DNA of 20,540 bases from an uncultured Nitrospira sp. Lineage in GTDB: Bacteria > Nitrospirota > Nitrospiria > Nitrospirales > UBA8639. A model generated the notes under the pieces. It made no database searches. It worked only from the letters and a program-made list of their open reading frames with translations, and was not told the origin of the DNA. Below are positions 1-7,203 of the stretch, in pieces. The DNA lies in the NCBI GenBank assembly GCA_902500695.1, contig CABVRQ010000070.1, positions 1 to 20,540 on the forward strand. Direction: 5' to 3'. The number at the start of each line of letters is the position of its first letter. Within the stretch, counting starts at the first letter, position 1. Made by a program: the position numbers and the translations under genes.

Positions 1-257
1 TGCGGAATGGTTTCATGTCCGCAGGAGGGTCCATGCCGGTGCTGAGAGTCATGGGTATCGCACGAATGGTCAGGAGTGCAGCTAGCCGGATTAACTCCAC
101 CGACTGCTAAGGTATGCTCATCGACGTGATCGTTGTGGACAAAATGAAGATGCCCATCATGAAGGTAATCCTGATGGTTCTCGTGTCGGATAACGGTATG
201 GCCACAATCGGGACCGTGTGTGTGGGGATGTTTGTCATGAATACGATGGTCGCTCAT
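1..257 (-). CDS. His-rich metal-binding protein, C-terminus beyond the window
   Basis: The minus strand is open from an ATG at 257 to the window edge, giving 85 complete codons. The start is supported by a strong Shine-Dalgarno AAGGAGGC (268-261). The product has 19 His among its 85 residues, plus scattered Cys and Asp. It begins MSDHRIHDKHPHTHGPDCGH and later contains HDGHLHFVHNDHVDEH. The motif HGPxCGH occurs twice (HGPDCGH near residue 15, HGPSCGH near residue 75), so the protein probably consists of tandem units of about 60 residues and the second unit is cut by the window edge. There is no signal peptide or membrane segment, so it is probably cytoplasmic. Such small His-rich proteins are known near zinc-responsive genes, and zinc buffering or chaperoning is an inference helped by the Fur/Zur-type regulator about 2 kb away. 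The exact family name and ligand are unknown. Confidence 0.8.
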   Translation of the reverse strand, partial: MSDHRIHDKHPHTHGPDCGHTVIRHENHQDYLHDGHLHFVHNDHVDEHTLAVGGVNPASCTPDHSCDTHDSQHRHGPSCGHETIP

Positions 258-730
258 GATGCCTCCTTGTATTAATTGTGAACCCGTCCTTCCAGAGAAA
301 TTTCACATCCCACCTTAGAAAAATCTGGAATGATTGTCAAAGGATTGTCGCCAATTGCCACAGGTGTTTTTCCGGTGCCGGAGCAACAATCACTATGAGC
401 TGTTTTTTTTTCATTGGTAGAATCCTCTCTAAATGGGAAAAAGGCGCAAGATGTTTAAAGGTCATGGTGAGGCAGGATGCGTTGAAAGAGTTATGACGCT
501 TCATTCGTCGTGGCTGACCTTACAATGTTTATTCAATCCGTTCGTCAGATTCCTGTTGATGATTGATTATGATCGAGTTAGGAGGAAGCTGGCCGGGAAT
601 GTTCGGTTGCCTTTTTTCTTGCGGTCTCCCGATGATGCCTGGAGGCGCACGGAATTTGGAATCTTAGGCAAACCTAACAGGCAAGAAGTGCTTTCAAATC
701 ATTGATTATTGACGGATAAGGAGAGACTTT
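258..730. other. intergenic region without a supported gene
   Basis: This divergent spacer separates the minus-strand His-rich gene from the plus-strand zinc-ribbon gene. It holds the candidate promoter for the former. Open frames inside it lack ribosome binding sites, have no recognisable motifs and do not look like conserved proteins. Nothing else is evident. Confidence 0.5.
312..340 (-). promoter_or_regulatory. candidate sigma70 promoter of the His-rich gene
   Basis: On the minus strand a perfect TTGACA -35 (340-335) is followed after 17 bp by TAAGGT (317-312), a weak -10 matching TATAAT at three of six positions. An 8-bp palindrome GAAATTTC (297-304) sits where transcription would start and could be an operator. 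The prediction rests on the -35 and on correct placement upstream of the gene at 257. Confidence 0.35.
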
Positions 731-1030
731 ATGCCCATTTACGAATATCAAGCTTCCTATTGTCTTCAATCGCTCTTTTGTTCCAAGAGGTTCTCCTTTT
801 GGCAGAACATGTCTGACTCTCCTGTCTCCGAATGTCAGGAATGCGGAGCCCCACTGGAGCGGGTGATGTCCACATTTTCTGCGGCAGCGGATATTGTGGC
901 GTACGGTCATGCCGTTGCCAATCCTCCAGCGGGATCGCAGGCTCCTCCCGCTACCCAAAAAAATATCTTTGGAGGGGGATTGGGAATTCAGGGCTGTGGC
1001 CACGATTGTCGAACGCACCATCCATCGTAA
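731..1030 (+). CDS. FmdB-family zinc-ribbon protein with divergent first knuckle
   Basis: The 99-residue product begins MPIYEY, the hallmark of the FmdB/CxxC_CxxC_SSSS regulatory-protein family. It continues through an aromatic segment (KRFSFWQNMSDSP) to a second knuckle ECQECGAPLERVMS (about residues 34-47). FmdB proteins normally have CxxC in the first knuckle, but here the cysteines are spaced C-x5-C (C11 and C17), so the first zinc half-site is altered by a small insertion. The tail is Ala/Pro/Gly-rich and ends with GCGHDCRTHH, which could supply further metal ligands. The start has a clear AAGGAG about 7 nt upstream. The molecular role of the family is poorly known (a regulatory role was proposed for FmdB). 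It stands alone and is followed by a candidate terminator at 1162-1184. Confidence 0.75.
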   Translation: MPIYEYQASYCLQSLFCSKRFSFWQNMSDSPVSECQECGAPLERVMSTFSAAADIVAYGHAVANPPAGSQAPPATQKNIFGGGLGIQGCGHDCRTHHPS

Positions 1031-1362
1031 GAAAAAATGATGCTCTGAAATTCAAAAGACAGCATGAATTCAACCCAATGCCCTGCTGTATGAGGCACTA
1101 TCAAGTCGATAGCGCCCACACAACTCTTCTGCCTTGTCTGAATTGGGGTTGGAAACGGAACTTTCCGAAAACGGAAATTTTTTTGTGGTTTGGATGACCC
1201 GCGAGGGAGAAGGGATTTTTATTACGGTCTTAAGCCCCTATGCGTGGAGGCAGGTGTTTGCCGTGAACAGGTGTACGTTTCCACGCAAAAATCATAGCTG
1301 ATTTAAGGACATTCTTAGGAACGAATCTTCCTTTTTTCTCCGGCCTGACGGATCAGACCAAT
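1031..1362. other. non-coding stretch with an inverted-repeat element
   Basis: There is no credible gene between the zinc-ribbon gene and the 3' end of the minus-strand MerC gene. It contains the terminator at 1162-1184 and an inverted repeat whose arms TGCGTGGA (1241-1248) and TCCACGCA (1280-1287) pair perfectly across 31 nt. The enclosed segment has a further small stem (GGCA/TGCC). Confidence 0.45.
1162..1184 (+). terminator. Rho-independent terminator downstream of the zinc-ribbon gene
   Basis: A perfect 6-bp stem (TTTCCG / CGGAAA, loop AAAA) is followed immediately by seven T. It lies about 130 nt past the fmdB-like stop codon. The stem is short and partly AT, so strength is uncertain. 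An overlapping alternative stem, CGGAA-CT-TTCCG, lies just upstream. Confidence 0.5.
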
Positions 1363-1890
1363 TCATGAACACTCATTCTTTCCTGGGGCAGGGAAGTCAC
1401 CGATTGACGGATGGGTGTGGGGCACAGGAAGAGGCTGGTGTGACGCAGGCTTGTCCCCGGTCGAACAGGTATGTGTATGAAGTCTGCAGCCTTGGTGATG
1501 TAACCGTCGATTCAGCCACCCCGCACCAACCAACACAACTGCGCCGCTGATCATGAACAGGGATTCGCCAGCCTGATCGTCTTCCCACCCAACGCGACCA
1601 TATAGCATTAAGAGAAATCCTATTCCTGACAGGGTGAGCGGGGCCGGTTTTCGATGGCGAGGGATGGTGAGTATTTGGCTTCCCAGGGCCAGGCAACCCA
1701 CGATTCCCATAAGGATCCAGTCGAGGGTGTGCGCGGTCTCCGGAAGGAAGCGGGATGAGATTTCAGGCTGTGATCCGACGACAAGGGGAAGAACTAACGC
1801 TGCGAAGGGCGTCAATGAGCATTCGATGGCGCAAAGGAATGAGGCGGTCATTCCCGCACGTGCAAGCTTGTCTTCAAATGTTGTGTTCAT
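1363..1890 (-). CDS. MerC-domain membrane protein with His/Cys-rich tail (copy 1)
   Basis: The 175-residue protein has four predicted membrane segments. The first carries the MerC-family signature CAIECSLTP (Cys-x3-Cys followed by TP, about residues 21-29). MerC proteins are small inner-membrane proteins first known from mercury-resistance operons, and many homologues occur outside mer loci, where metal transport is only suspected. After the last helix comes a soluble tail of about 45 residues rich in His and Cys (HHQGC, HTHTC, PHTHP). The preferred start is ATG 1890, with AGGAAG just upstream; an in-frame TTG lies one codon earlier. It is divergent from the Fur-like gene and paralogous to the MerC protein at 2657-3082. 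No merA, merR, merT or merP is nearby, so a zinc-related role is more likely than mercury resistance (inference). Confidence 0.75.
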   Translation of the reverse strand: MNTTFEDKLARAGMTASFLCAIECSLTPFAALVLPLVVGSQPEISSRFLPETAHTLDWILMGIVGCLALGSQILTIPRHRKPAPLTLSGIGFLLMLYGRVGWEDDQAGESLFMISGAVVLVGAGWLNRRLHHQGCRLHTHTCSTGDKPASHQPLPVPHTHPSIGDFPAPGKNECS

Positions 1891-1893
1891 CAA

Positions 1894-2208
1894 TTCTTCC
1901 TGTGTTAGGAGGGCGGAGGGTTTATTTCATGATAACGGCAGAACGGATTTCCCATTGGGGGATGGTTTACCTGAGCACATGATGAAGGAATGCTTCAGCA
2001 CTGCGCTCACCATCTCTACATGGTATCGGGTCCTCTGTACCGGACTTGATCCGGCTCTGGCTTGTATCGCTAATTCATGTCGTTGGAAAGTGAGGTGGAT
2101 TGGCAGATGGTCGGCCGTAAATGACCATCCATTTTTATTTTCATGCAGATGAAAATTTTTTTCATTAGGCTTCCGTTTTTTATGAATCGATGGACGGGGA
2201 ACCGTTAA
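1894..2208. other. divergent promoter region between MerC copy 1 and the Fur-like gene
   Basis: No supported gene is present. Near the MerC end lies TTATTTCATGATAAC (1922-1936), which shares an ATTTCAT half-site with the phased operator-like array at 2137-2165 near the regulator start. Both promoters probably lie here, and autoregulation by the adjacent Fur-like protein is plausible. Confidence 0.45.
2137..2165. promoter_or_regulatory. phased triple half-site, candidate Fur/Zur-type operator
   Basis: A perfect 8-bp inverted repeat ATTTTCAT-GCAG-ATGAAAAT (2137-2156) overlaps a second one, ATGAAAA-TTT-TTTTCAT (2149-2165). The three half-sites begin at 2138, 2149 and 2159, about one helical turn apart. 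The array ends 44 bp before the regulator start, as expected for an autoregulatory operator. It differs from the textbook Fur and Zur boxes, so the assignment to this regulator is inferred. The T-run could also suggest a weak terminator. Confidence 0.45.
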
Positions 2209-2652
2209 TTGAATGCGATGAAAGTGAGCGGGTTCCAAAAAACGTATAAAGAAGCCTTACGGACAGCGGGTTACCGGTTCACCCGCCCGAGGCAGGCGGT
2301 TCTGCAGGTGCTACAAAGAGCCGAGCATCCTTTGAGTGCCTTGGAGGTGTTTAGGCGATTGCAGGGAGATCATGTATCTATCGATCGGGTCACGGTATAC
2401 CGGATTTTAGCGGTACTGTCCCGGCTGGGATTGGTGGCGCAATTGGCGTTTGCCCAGGAGGGGCAATTCCGCTATGAATGGCGGGATGGTCGTGCTCTCT
2501 CCTACCATGTGCGTTGTCAGAAATGCGGAAGAATTGAATCGCTTTGTCTTCCTTCGTTGAAACGACTTAAATTCCTTATTAAAAGTAAGACCAGTTTCCT
2601 CGTGAATGACCAGTCTTTAGAATTCAACGGCTTGTGCCCCGACTGTCAATGA
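2209..2652 (+). CDS. Fur-family (Fur/Zur-like) metal-dependent regulator
   Basis: The 147-residue product has the length and layout of the Fur family. An N-terminal winged helix spans about residues 10-85, with TRPRQAVLQVL, then HPLSALEVFRRLQ, and the recognition region SIDRVTVYRILAVLSRLGLV. The C-terminal dimerisation domain has a structural zinc site made of two CxxC pairs, CQKCG (about residue 103) and CPDC near the end. Family members repress metal-uptake genes when loaded with Fe, Zn or Mn. The setting beside MerC-domain and His-rich proteins favours a zinc-type role, but this cannot be proved from sequence. TTG 2209 is preferred as start because GGGGA lies 8 nt upstream; ATG 2218 is the alternative. 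It is four bases from the MerC gene that follows, so the two are likely co-transcribed and autoregulated through the array at 2137-2165. Confidence 0.85.
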   Translation: MNAMKVSGFQKTYKEALRTAGYRFTRPRQAVLQVLQRAEHPLSALEVFRRLQGDHVSIDRVTVYRILAVLSRLGLVAQLAFAQEGQFRYEWRDGRALSYHVRCQKCGRIESLCLPSLKRLKFLIKSKTSFLVNDQSLEFNGLCPDCQ

Positions 2653-2656
2653 AGCC

Positions 2657-3082
2657 ATGACATCCTTTGGTCTTCATCTTTCAAGGATCGGGTCTCTGGC
2701 CTCTTTGGTTTGCGCCATCCATTGTGCCCTCACGCCGATAGTGCTGTTAAGTTTGCCCTTCATTCTTGCGCATTCGTCCGGGGAATGGAATGGGATTCTG
2801 GAAATGATGTTTGGTGAACGTACAGAATGGCTGTTCCTTGGAGCGATCGGGCTTCTGGCAGGATTCGGATTGTTGACCACCTATTCCGTTCATCGTGACA
2901 AGCGGCCTGCTTGCGTATCCGGAATCGGTGTGGGGTTGTTGTTGATCTCGCGTGTGTGGATGGATCACCAAAGTCCCGGAGAGATCGCCCTGGATATTAC
3001 GGGGGCAAGTGTTATCGCATGGGCTGGATTTTGGAACCGGCGGCTCTGCCGTTGCGTAGGCTGCCCTCAACATGAGCAATAA
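2657..3082 (+). CDS. MerC-domain membrane protein (copy 2)
   Basis: The 141-residue protein has four predicted helices and the MerC signature CAIHCALTP in helix 1 (about residues 19-27). Its C-terminus, RRLCRCVGCPQHEQ, carries three more Cys. It is clearly a paralogue of the protein at 1363-1890: they share the helix-1 motif, a central SGIG-x-LL segment and the WxNRRL motif after helix 4. The start ATG lies 4 nt after the stop of the Fur-like gene with no strong ribosome binding site, so translation is probably coupled. The family is presumed to handle metal ions at the inner membrane. Co-transcription with a metal regulator supports that, but the metal is unknown. Confidence 0.78.
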   Translation: MTSFGLHLSRIGSLASLVCAIHCALTPIVLLSLPFILAHSSGEWNGILEMMFGERTEWLFLGAIGLLAGFGLLTTYSVHRDKRPACVSGIGVGLLLISRVWMDHQSPGEIALDITGASVIAWAGFWNRRLCRCVGCPQHEQ

Positions 3083-3435
3083 ACACAGGGCACTGTTTCT
3101 GTGCGGGAATTGTGTCCTTTTTCGGTAAGGTTGCTGGCAGCCAGAGAATGAGGGGATTAAGATCCATGCGGAGCATTATGCTAACCCCAGCGATGAATTA
3201 GCCCTCCGCCAAGACCCTGCCACATACACCTGATTACACCATAGGCTCGAAAACGAACTGCGTCGGGGACTTCCTGAGCATATTCCCCTAAGCCGTGGCT
3301 GTTTTTACTAACTGCCAAGCAGTACCACGCATCAGGTGGAAAGGGTCGGATCCGCCTCTAGATACAGTCGCCGATGAATTGAAATACTTCAAGTGCCTTG
3401 GTTAAAGTGCCTTGATTGCTCTATTATTGAATTTC
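3083..3435. other. non-coding stretch
   Basis: No supported coding region, RNA gene or clear terminator is seen between the MerC gene and the small exported protein. Short hairpins are possible (for example GGGCAC near 3089 with GTGC near 3102) but are not convincing. Confidence 0.4.
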
Positions 3436-3738
3436 ATGAAAACACAACACCAAATTATTGGATTTCTTCTTGCCATCATCCTGGCTATCCTGCCCCTTTC
3501 TTCGGCATTGGGCGTCCAGCATGTCCTGGCCGGGGCAGACCTCGCCGGCCATGCCCACTCGGATTACGATCTCTGTGATTGGGTACATATTCAGACGACA
3601 GGTTCCCTGTCGTTCGATGTGAATTCTTCATGGCTTTGTTTGTCCCGATCCGGCGATGTGGTGGTCCAAGCACCCTCATGTTTCAATAACCAGCCCGTTA
3701 TTTCCTCCTGTTCACCTCGAGCTCCTCCCCAATCGTAA
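3436..3738 (+). CDS. small exported DUF2946-like protein
   Basis: The 100-residue product has a strong Sec signal peptide (MKTQHQ, then a hydrophobic core ending near residue 33), followed by HAHSDYDLCDWVH, two further Cys and the C-terminal motif SPRAPPQS. A DLCxW segment after a His-containing stretch and a terminal RAPP motif resemble DUF2946-type small periplasmic proteins, often found near metal-uptake genes. That family link is from memory of the pattern and is tentative. ATG 3436 is chosen because it starts the signal peptide; an upstream in-frame TTG (3412) would add eight residues. No good ribosome binding site is visible, which lowers confidence. Confidence 0.5.
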   Translation: MKTQHQIIGFLLAIILAILPLSSALGVQHVLAGADLAGHAHSDYDLCDWVHIQTTGSLSFDVNSSWLCLSRSGDVVVQAPSCFNNQPVISSCSPRAPPQS

Positions 3739-4288
3739 TTTCCAGAATTTCTTAACCCGTATTTCGAAAAGCTGCCAATAGCTTTGATGTCTTTCCGGCA
3801 TTGTGGATAGACGCGGAGCTTCGTTCTGTCGATATCGGGATCTCGGGCGTCTCTGCTCTAACGTCTTCATCCCGCGTCGCGAGATTTAGGCTATTAGGCA
3901 GATAGTTGACGATCCAGATAGGAGGATGACAGGTGCCGGAGCCGGCGTAATTGGAGGCTGGTGTGAATAAAGACGATGCCGACCATTCCACAGGCAAGGG
4001 GCGGCTTCACGATAGAAAAGATGAGCAGCAATGTTAGAAAGACAGTCATCATCGTGTGTGTTCTCAGGGTTGATCTGTAGAGGTGGCGACTGAGGCCATA
4101 TGGGTATTTTCGGCGTAATGGGGGCGTAGCTTGAGAGTGGACAAAGGGAATGATCCGGAAACCATGGCCACAATACCGGGATTAAACGACCACTGATTGG
4201 TTAAAACGACCACTCGTCAGGATAGCTTCGTGGAAAAAATCTATCGGGTCTATGATGGGGCGCCAATTTTGGGAAGGAAAGGAAATGG
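3739..4288. other. gene-poor region before the kinase gene
   Basis: No confident gene is present. One weak candidate is a 52-codon minus-strand frame (4052-3894) for a peptide starting MMTVFLTLLLIFSIVKPPLA, with a hydrophobic N-terminus but no good ribosome binding site. The right end contains the tandem AAACGACCACT repeat. The region may be decayed mobile DNA. Confidence 0.4.
4181..4214. repeat. tandem direct repeat AAACGACCACT, possible relic IS end
   Basis: The 11-mer AAACGACCACT occurs at 4184-4194 and 4204-4214 with a 20-bp period, and the similarity extends a few A/T bases upstream in each copy. Multiple short direct repeats of this kind with a (complement) GTGGTCGTTT core are typical of terminal transposase-binding repeats in IS21-type elements. 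No istA/istB remnant is seen here. A tandem regulator site is the alternative. Confidence 0.35.
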
Positions 4289-6427
4289 ATGTCATGGAAC
4301 AGGGCTATGTTGACTGAGGTGTCCGATTTCTCCGTCTCGTTTATCGCGCATGTCAGCGGGTACGCCATCGGCATGATCTTGTATGCCATGTTGTTATGGC
4401 TGGTTTTCCGGGCGTTGCAGGAGTCGGCCCAAAAGAGTCAGAGCGAACTCTCTGCTCAATCACCCAGATGGCTTGCATGTTGGACGGCTATATTAGGCTT
4501 GCTGTGGAATGTTGGAGCCCTGCTGGCCTTTCTGCTTCCGAATTTACACCTGACCGCACCGCTTCCGGTGTTGTACGCGTTGGCAGTCTCCGCATTGGGG
4601 TTTCTTCCCGCTGTCGTTGTTCTGGCTATGGTTGAAACGCAGCCCATGGGCCTGCCTTTCTGGATTCGCCGAACGATTTCCGCAGCCGGGTTTTTGTTGA
4701 GCGGGTGGGCATCTCTGATGCACCTTCATGCCGCTCTGATCGGGGAATCGGGGAGCATGTCCGGAACAGCGCTCCAGGTCATGGTCTGGGGCTTTCTCGT
4801 GCTTCTGATCTGGCTCCTTGCTGTCAGGGTACGGGCGGATGGGTTGGATTATATGGGAGGAATCGTCGTTCTCTCGGGATTGGCCATTGCGGTTCTTCCT
4901 TTCAGTCAGCATGAAACCGGGGAATATTCCTGGGGCATGGAGCTTGTCGGTCATCATGCCAACCTCCTGTTGGCCCTGGCCATTCTCTATCAGGATTACC
5001 GATTTGCTCTCGGAGACATTTTCTTGAAGCGGGCGTTATCTTTTTTGGTGTTGGCTCTGGTGACTCTTGGTGCATTGATCACTGTTGGGATTCCGGTGTT
5101 ACGGCTCGACGCAGACAATGAAATGGCCAACCTATCCCGGCTTGGTGTTTTTTTTGCTCTTTGGATCATCACTGCGCTGGCCTATCCCCAATTACGCAAA
5201 GCGGTGATTTGGCTGGTGGATGTCGTGGTGTTGCGGCGACCGGACTACGAGCAGCTCAGGCAGGAGGTGGCAATCGCTGTTAATCAGGAGGAAGAGCCCG
5301 ACCGGATTTTGTCCCGTGCCGGCGCGTTACTCCAGCCTGCTCTGTTGGCCATGAAGGTCATCTGGAGGCCTTGGAGCCTGGAGGGCGAGGCCGGGCCTGA
5401 ATGGCCGGGTCAGGTCGGCTTGTTCGACGGGGATCGTGTGGAAGAATCTCCGGCGAGTCGAACGATCGCCGTTGGAAGCCTGGTGAGAAAGGGGAGCAGA
5501 GGGCCTTCCTTGTCCCGGTCTTGCGGAGAAGAATTCCTTGTGTTTATTCCGACGATGGAATTGCCTCAATACGTTCTGGTGATCCAGGGGTTTCTTCATC
5601 GAAGGCGATTGCTTTCGGACGACCTGTTCCTGTTGGAAGCCGTGGCGCATATCATTGCCAGAAGGATCGATGCGGTGCGTTCGGCCCATGAGCGCTGTGC
5701 CGTTGCCATTCGGGAACAGGAAATGAGAAAGCTCACCATTGAGGCGGAACTCCGGGCTCTTCGCACACAACTGAATCCTCACTTTTTATTTAATGCCTTG
5801 ACCACCATTGGCTATCTCATTCAAACGGCACCGACGCGGGCGCTGGACACGCTCATGCGGCTGACGGAGTTGCTGAGAGGCGTGCTGAAGCGTCTTGAAG
5901 GGGATTTTTCCACCTTGGGCCAGGAAGTAGATTTAGTCCAGGCCTATCTCATGATTGAACAGGCGCGTTTCGAACGGCGGTTGGCCTATCAAGTCAATGT
6001 GCCGTCAAATTTACGAGATCTACCGGTGCCGGCGCTGGTGTTGCAACCACTGGTGGAAAATGCGGTGAAACACGGCATTCAAAAGTGTGCCAAGGGAGGG
6101 GTCATTAAAATCGAGGCTGCAGTGGAGCAGCGGGAAAACGAAAATGGTCATGGAGCATGGATAACTCGTGAACTTGTGATTCAGGTGCAGGATACGGGAC
6201 ATGGGCCGTCAGACAAGGGGCAGGAGGCCTCCTGGGGAGCTGGAATCGGGTTGGCCAATATCAAGAAACGTTTGCAATTACATTATGGCGATCATGCCAC
6301 GTTATCCATGCATCGGAACCCGAAGCTTGGCACGATTGTCCATATCCGTATTCCTCTTGTTGGTTCAAGCGATCTCCTGGCAGAAGAATCCGAATGCCTT
6401 CATTCCGGCCAGGGAGTGAAAGAATGA
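4289..6427 (+). CDS. LytS/YehU-type membrane sensor histidine kinase
   Basis: The 712-residue sensor has roughly eight or nine membrane helices in residues 15-305, a cytoplasmic GAF-like region (about 320-470), and then a His_kinase domain of the LytS type. The phosphoacceptor His is in LNPHFLFNAL (His498). The ATPase domain has the N-box LVENAVKHGI (Asn591), a DTGHG motif at Asp635 and GAGIGLANI at 650. It would autophosphorylate in response to an unknown membrane or periplasmic signal and pass phosphate to the LytTR regulator, whose gene overlaps it by ATGA (6424-6427). The start ATG 4289 follows a purine-rich AAGGAAAGGA. The helical part differs from the short 5TM-LYT sensor of LytS itself. 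Position directly before flp and the tad cluster suggests it controls pilus formation. Confidence 0.9.
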   Translation: MSWNRAMLTEVSDFSVSFIAHVSGYAIGMILYAMLLWLVFRALQESAQKSQSELSAQSPRWLACWTAILGLLWNVGALLAFLLPNLHLTAPLPVLYALAVSALGFLPAVVVLAMVETQPMGLPFWIRRTISAAGFLLSGWASLMHLHAALIGESGSMSGTALQVMVWGFLVLLIWLLAVRVRADGLDYMGGIVVLSGLAIAVLPFSQHETGEYSWGMELVGHHANLLLALAILYQDYRFALGDIFLKRALSFLVLALVTLGALITVGIPVLRLDADNEMANLSRLGVFFALWIITALAYPQLRKAVIWLVDVVVLRRPDYEQLRQEVAIAVNQEEEPDRILSRAGALLQPALLAMKVIWRPWSLEGEAGPEWPGQVGLFDGDRVEESPASRTIAVGSLVRKGSRGPSLSRSCGEEFLVFIPTMELPQYVLVIQGFLHRRRLLSDDLFLLEAVAHIIARRIDAVRSAHERCAVAIREQEMRKLTIEAELRALRTQLNPHFLFNALTTIGYLIQTAPTRALDTLMRLTELLRGVLKRLEGDFSTLGQEVDLVQAYLMIEQARFERRLAYQVNVPSNLRDLPVPALVLQPLVENAVKHGIQKCAKGGVIKIEAAVEQRENENGHGAWITRELVIQVQDTGHGPSDKGQEASWGAGIGLANIKKRLQLHYGDHATLSMHRNPKLGTIVHIRIPLVGSSDLLAEESECLHSGQGVKE

Positions 6428-7203
6428 GCGGGAAAATCCGGGTCATTGTTGTTGATGATGAGCGGCCGGCACGGTCATTTCTGACGACGACCTTGAAGAG
6501 CCTAGATGATGTCGACATTGTGGGAGAGGCCGAGAACGGTGAGGAGGCGATCAGCTTAATTCAACGGGAACAACCCGATCTGGCATTGCTTGATCTCCAA
6601 ATGCCTGGGTTGGATGGACTTTCCATGGTCAGAGCCATCAAAAAAGGGCATATTCCGTTGATTGCGTTTGTCACGGCGCACAATGAATATGCCATTGAGG
6701 CGTTCGATATCGAGGCCATCGATTACTTGTTGAAACCGGTCGATCGCACACGACTGCGGAAAACCATCAAACGGGCAAAGGAGCGTTTGGAACGGGATGA
6801 TGTCATGGCGAATGAATTGGAAGCTCGACCGCGCGGCAAGGAAGGCGCCTCTCCGGAGAATTCGGATTACATTGACCGTCTCCCGATCAAAAAGAAAGAA
6901 GAGATCATTTTCCTGCCGGTCAATCAGATTGCCTCTATCGTCTCGGATGGAGAGTTGATGCATATCACCACGCTTCGAAAGGAACGGCATACCATCAGCC
7001 ACCGGCTCAAGGCGCTTGAGGCCAGGCTGGACCCCAGGCGGTTCGTGCGATTGGGTCGCGGGACTCTGGTCAATGTGGAGACGATCAACCGGGTGGCCAC
7101 TATGCCGGGAGGGTCGTATGTCGTCACTTTGACCAATACCCAACAACTCAGGGTCAGTCGCAGTCAGTCACGATTTCTACGGCACCAAATCTTGAGGTTG
7201 TAA
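6424..7203 (+). CDS. LytTR-family response regulator
   Basis: The 259-residue regulator has a receiver domain (about residues 5-120) with acidic pocket D11/D12, phosphoacceptor Asp57 in LALLDLQMPGLDG and the conserved YLLKPV Lys. A linker follows, then a LytTR DNA-binding domain (about 155-258: EEIIFLPVNQIASIVSDGE, HRLKALEARL, FVRLGRGTLVNV). The start ATG 6424 overlaps the kinase stop and has AGGGAG 7 nt upstream. LytTR domains bind paired 9-bp direct repeats one or two turns apart. Such pairs lie upstream of both flp copies and the secretin gene (7280-7308, 8627-8656, 9293-9322). It is therefore probably the direct activator of the pilus genes (inference). Confidence 0.93.
   Translation: MSGKIRVIVVDDERPARSFLTTTLKSLDDVDIVGEAENGEEAISLIQREQPDLALLDLQMPGLDGLSMVRAIKKGHIPLIAFVTAHNEYAIEAFDIEAIDYLLKPVDRTRLRKTIKRAKERLERDDVMANELEARPRGKEGASPENSDYIDRLPIKKKEEIIFLPVNQIASIVSDGELMHITTLRKERHTISHRLKALEARLDPRRFVRLGRGTLVNVETINRVATMPGGSYVVTLTNTQQLRVSRSQSRFLRHQILRL

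Noticed and set aside
278..705. Two overlapping plus-strand frames (278-496 and 433-705)
   Set aside because: Neither has a ribosome binding site, a recognisable motif or a plausible neighbour relation; they overlap in different frames.
674..1021. Minus-strand frame opposite the zinc-ribbon gene
   Set aside because: It is antisense to a gene with family motif and good ribosome binding site, and its own composition is not protein-like.
1342..1359. Inverted repeat GGCCTGA-CGGA-TCAGACC after MerC copy 1
   Set aside because: One mismatch and no T-run on either exit side, so it was not called a terminator.
1634..2152. Plus-strand 172-residue frame over MerC copy 1 and its promoter
   Set aside because: It is antisense to the MerC gene, which has a clear family motif and ribosome binding site.
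4184..4214. AAACGACCACT repeat as a fourth LytTR box pair
   Set aside because: Its complement (GTCGTTTTA) fails the last two consensus positions, so it does not fit the LytTR pattern seen at the other three sites.
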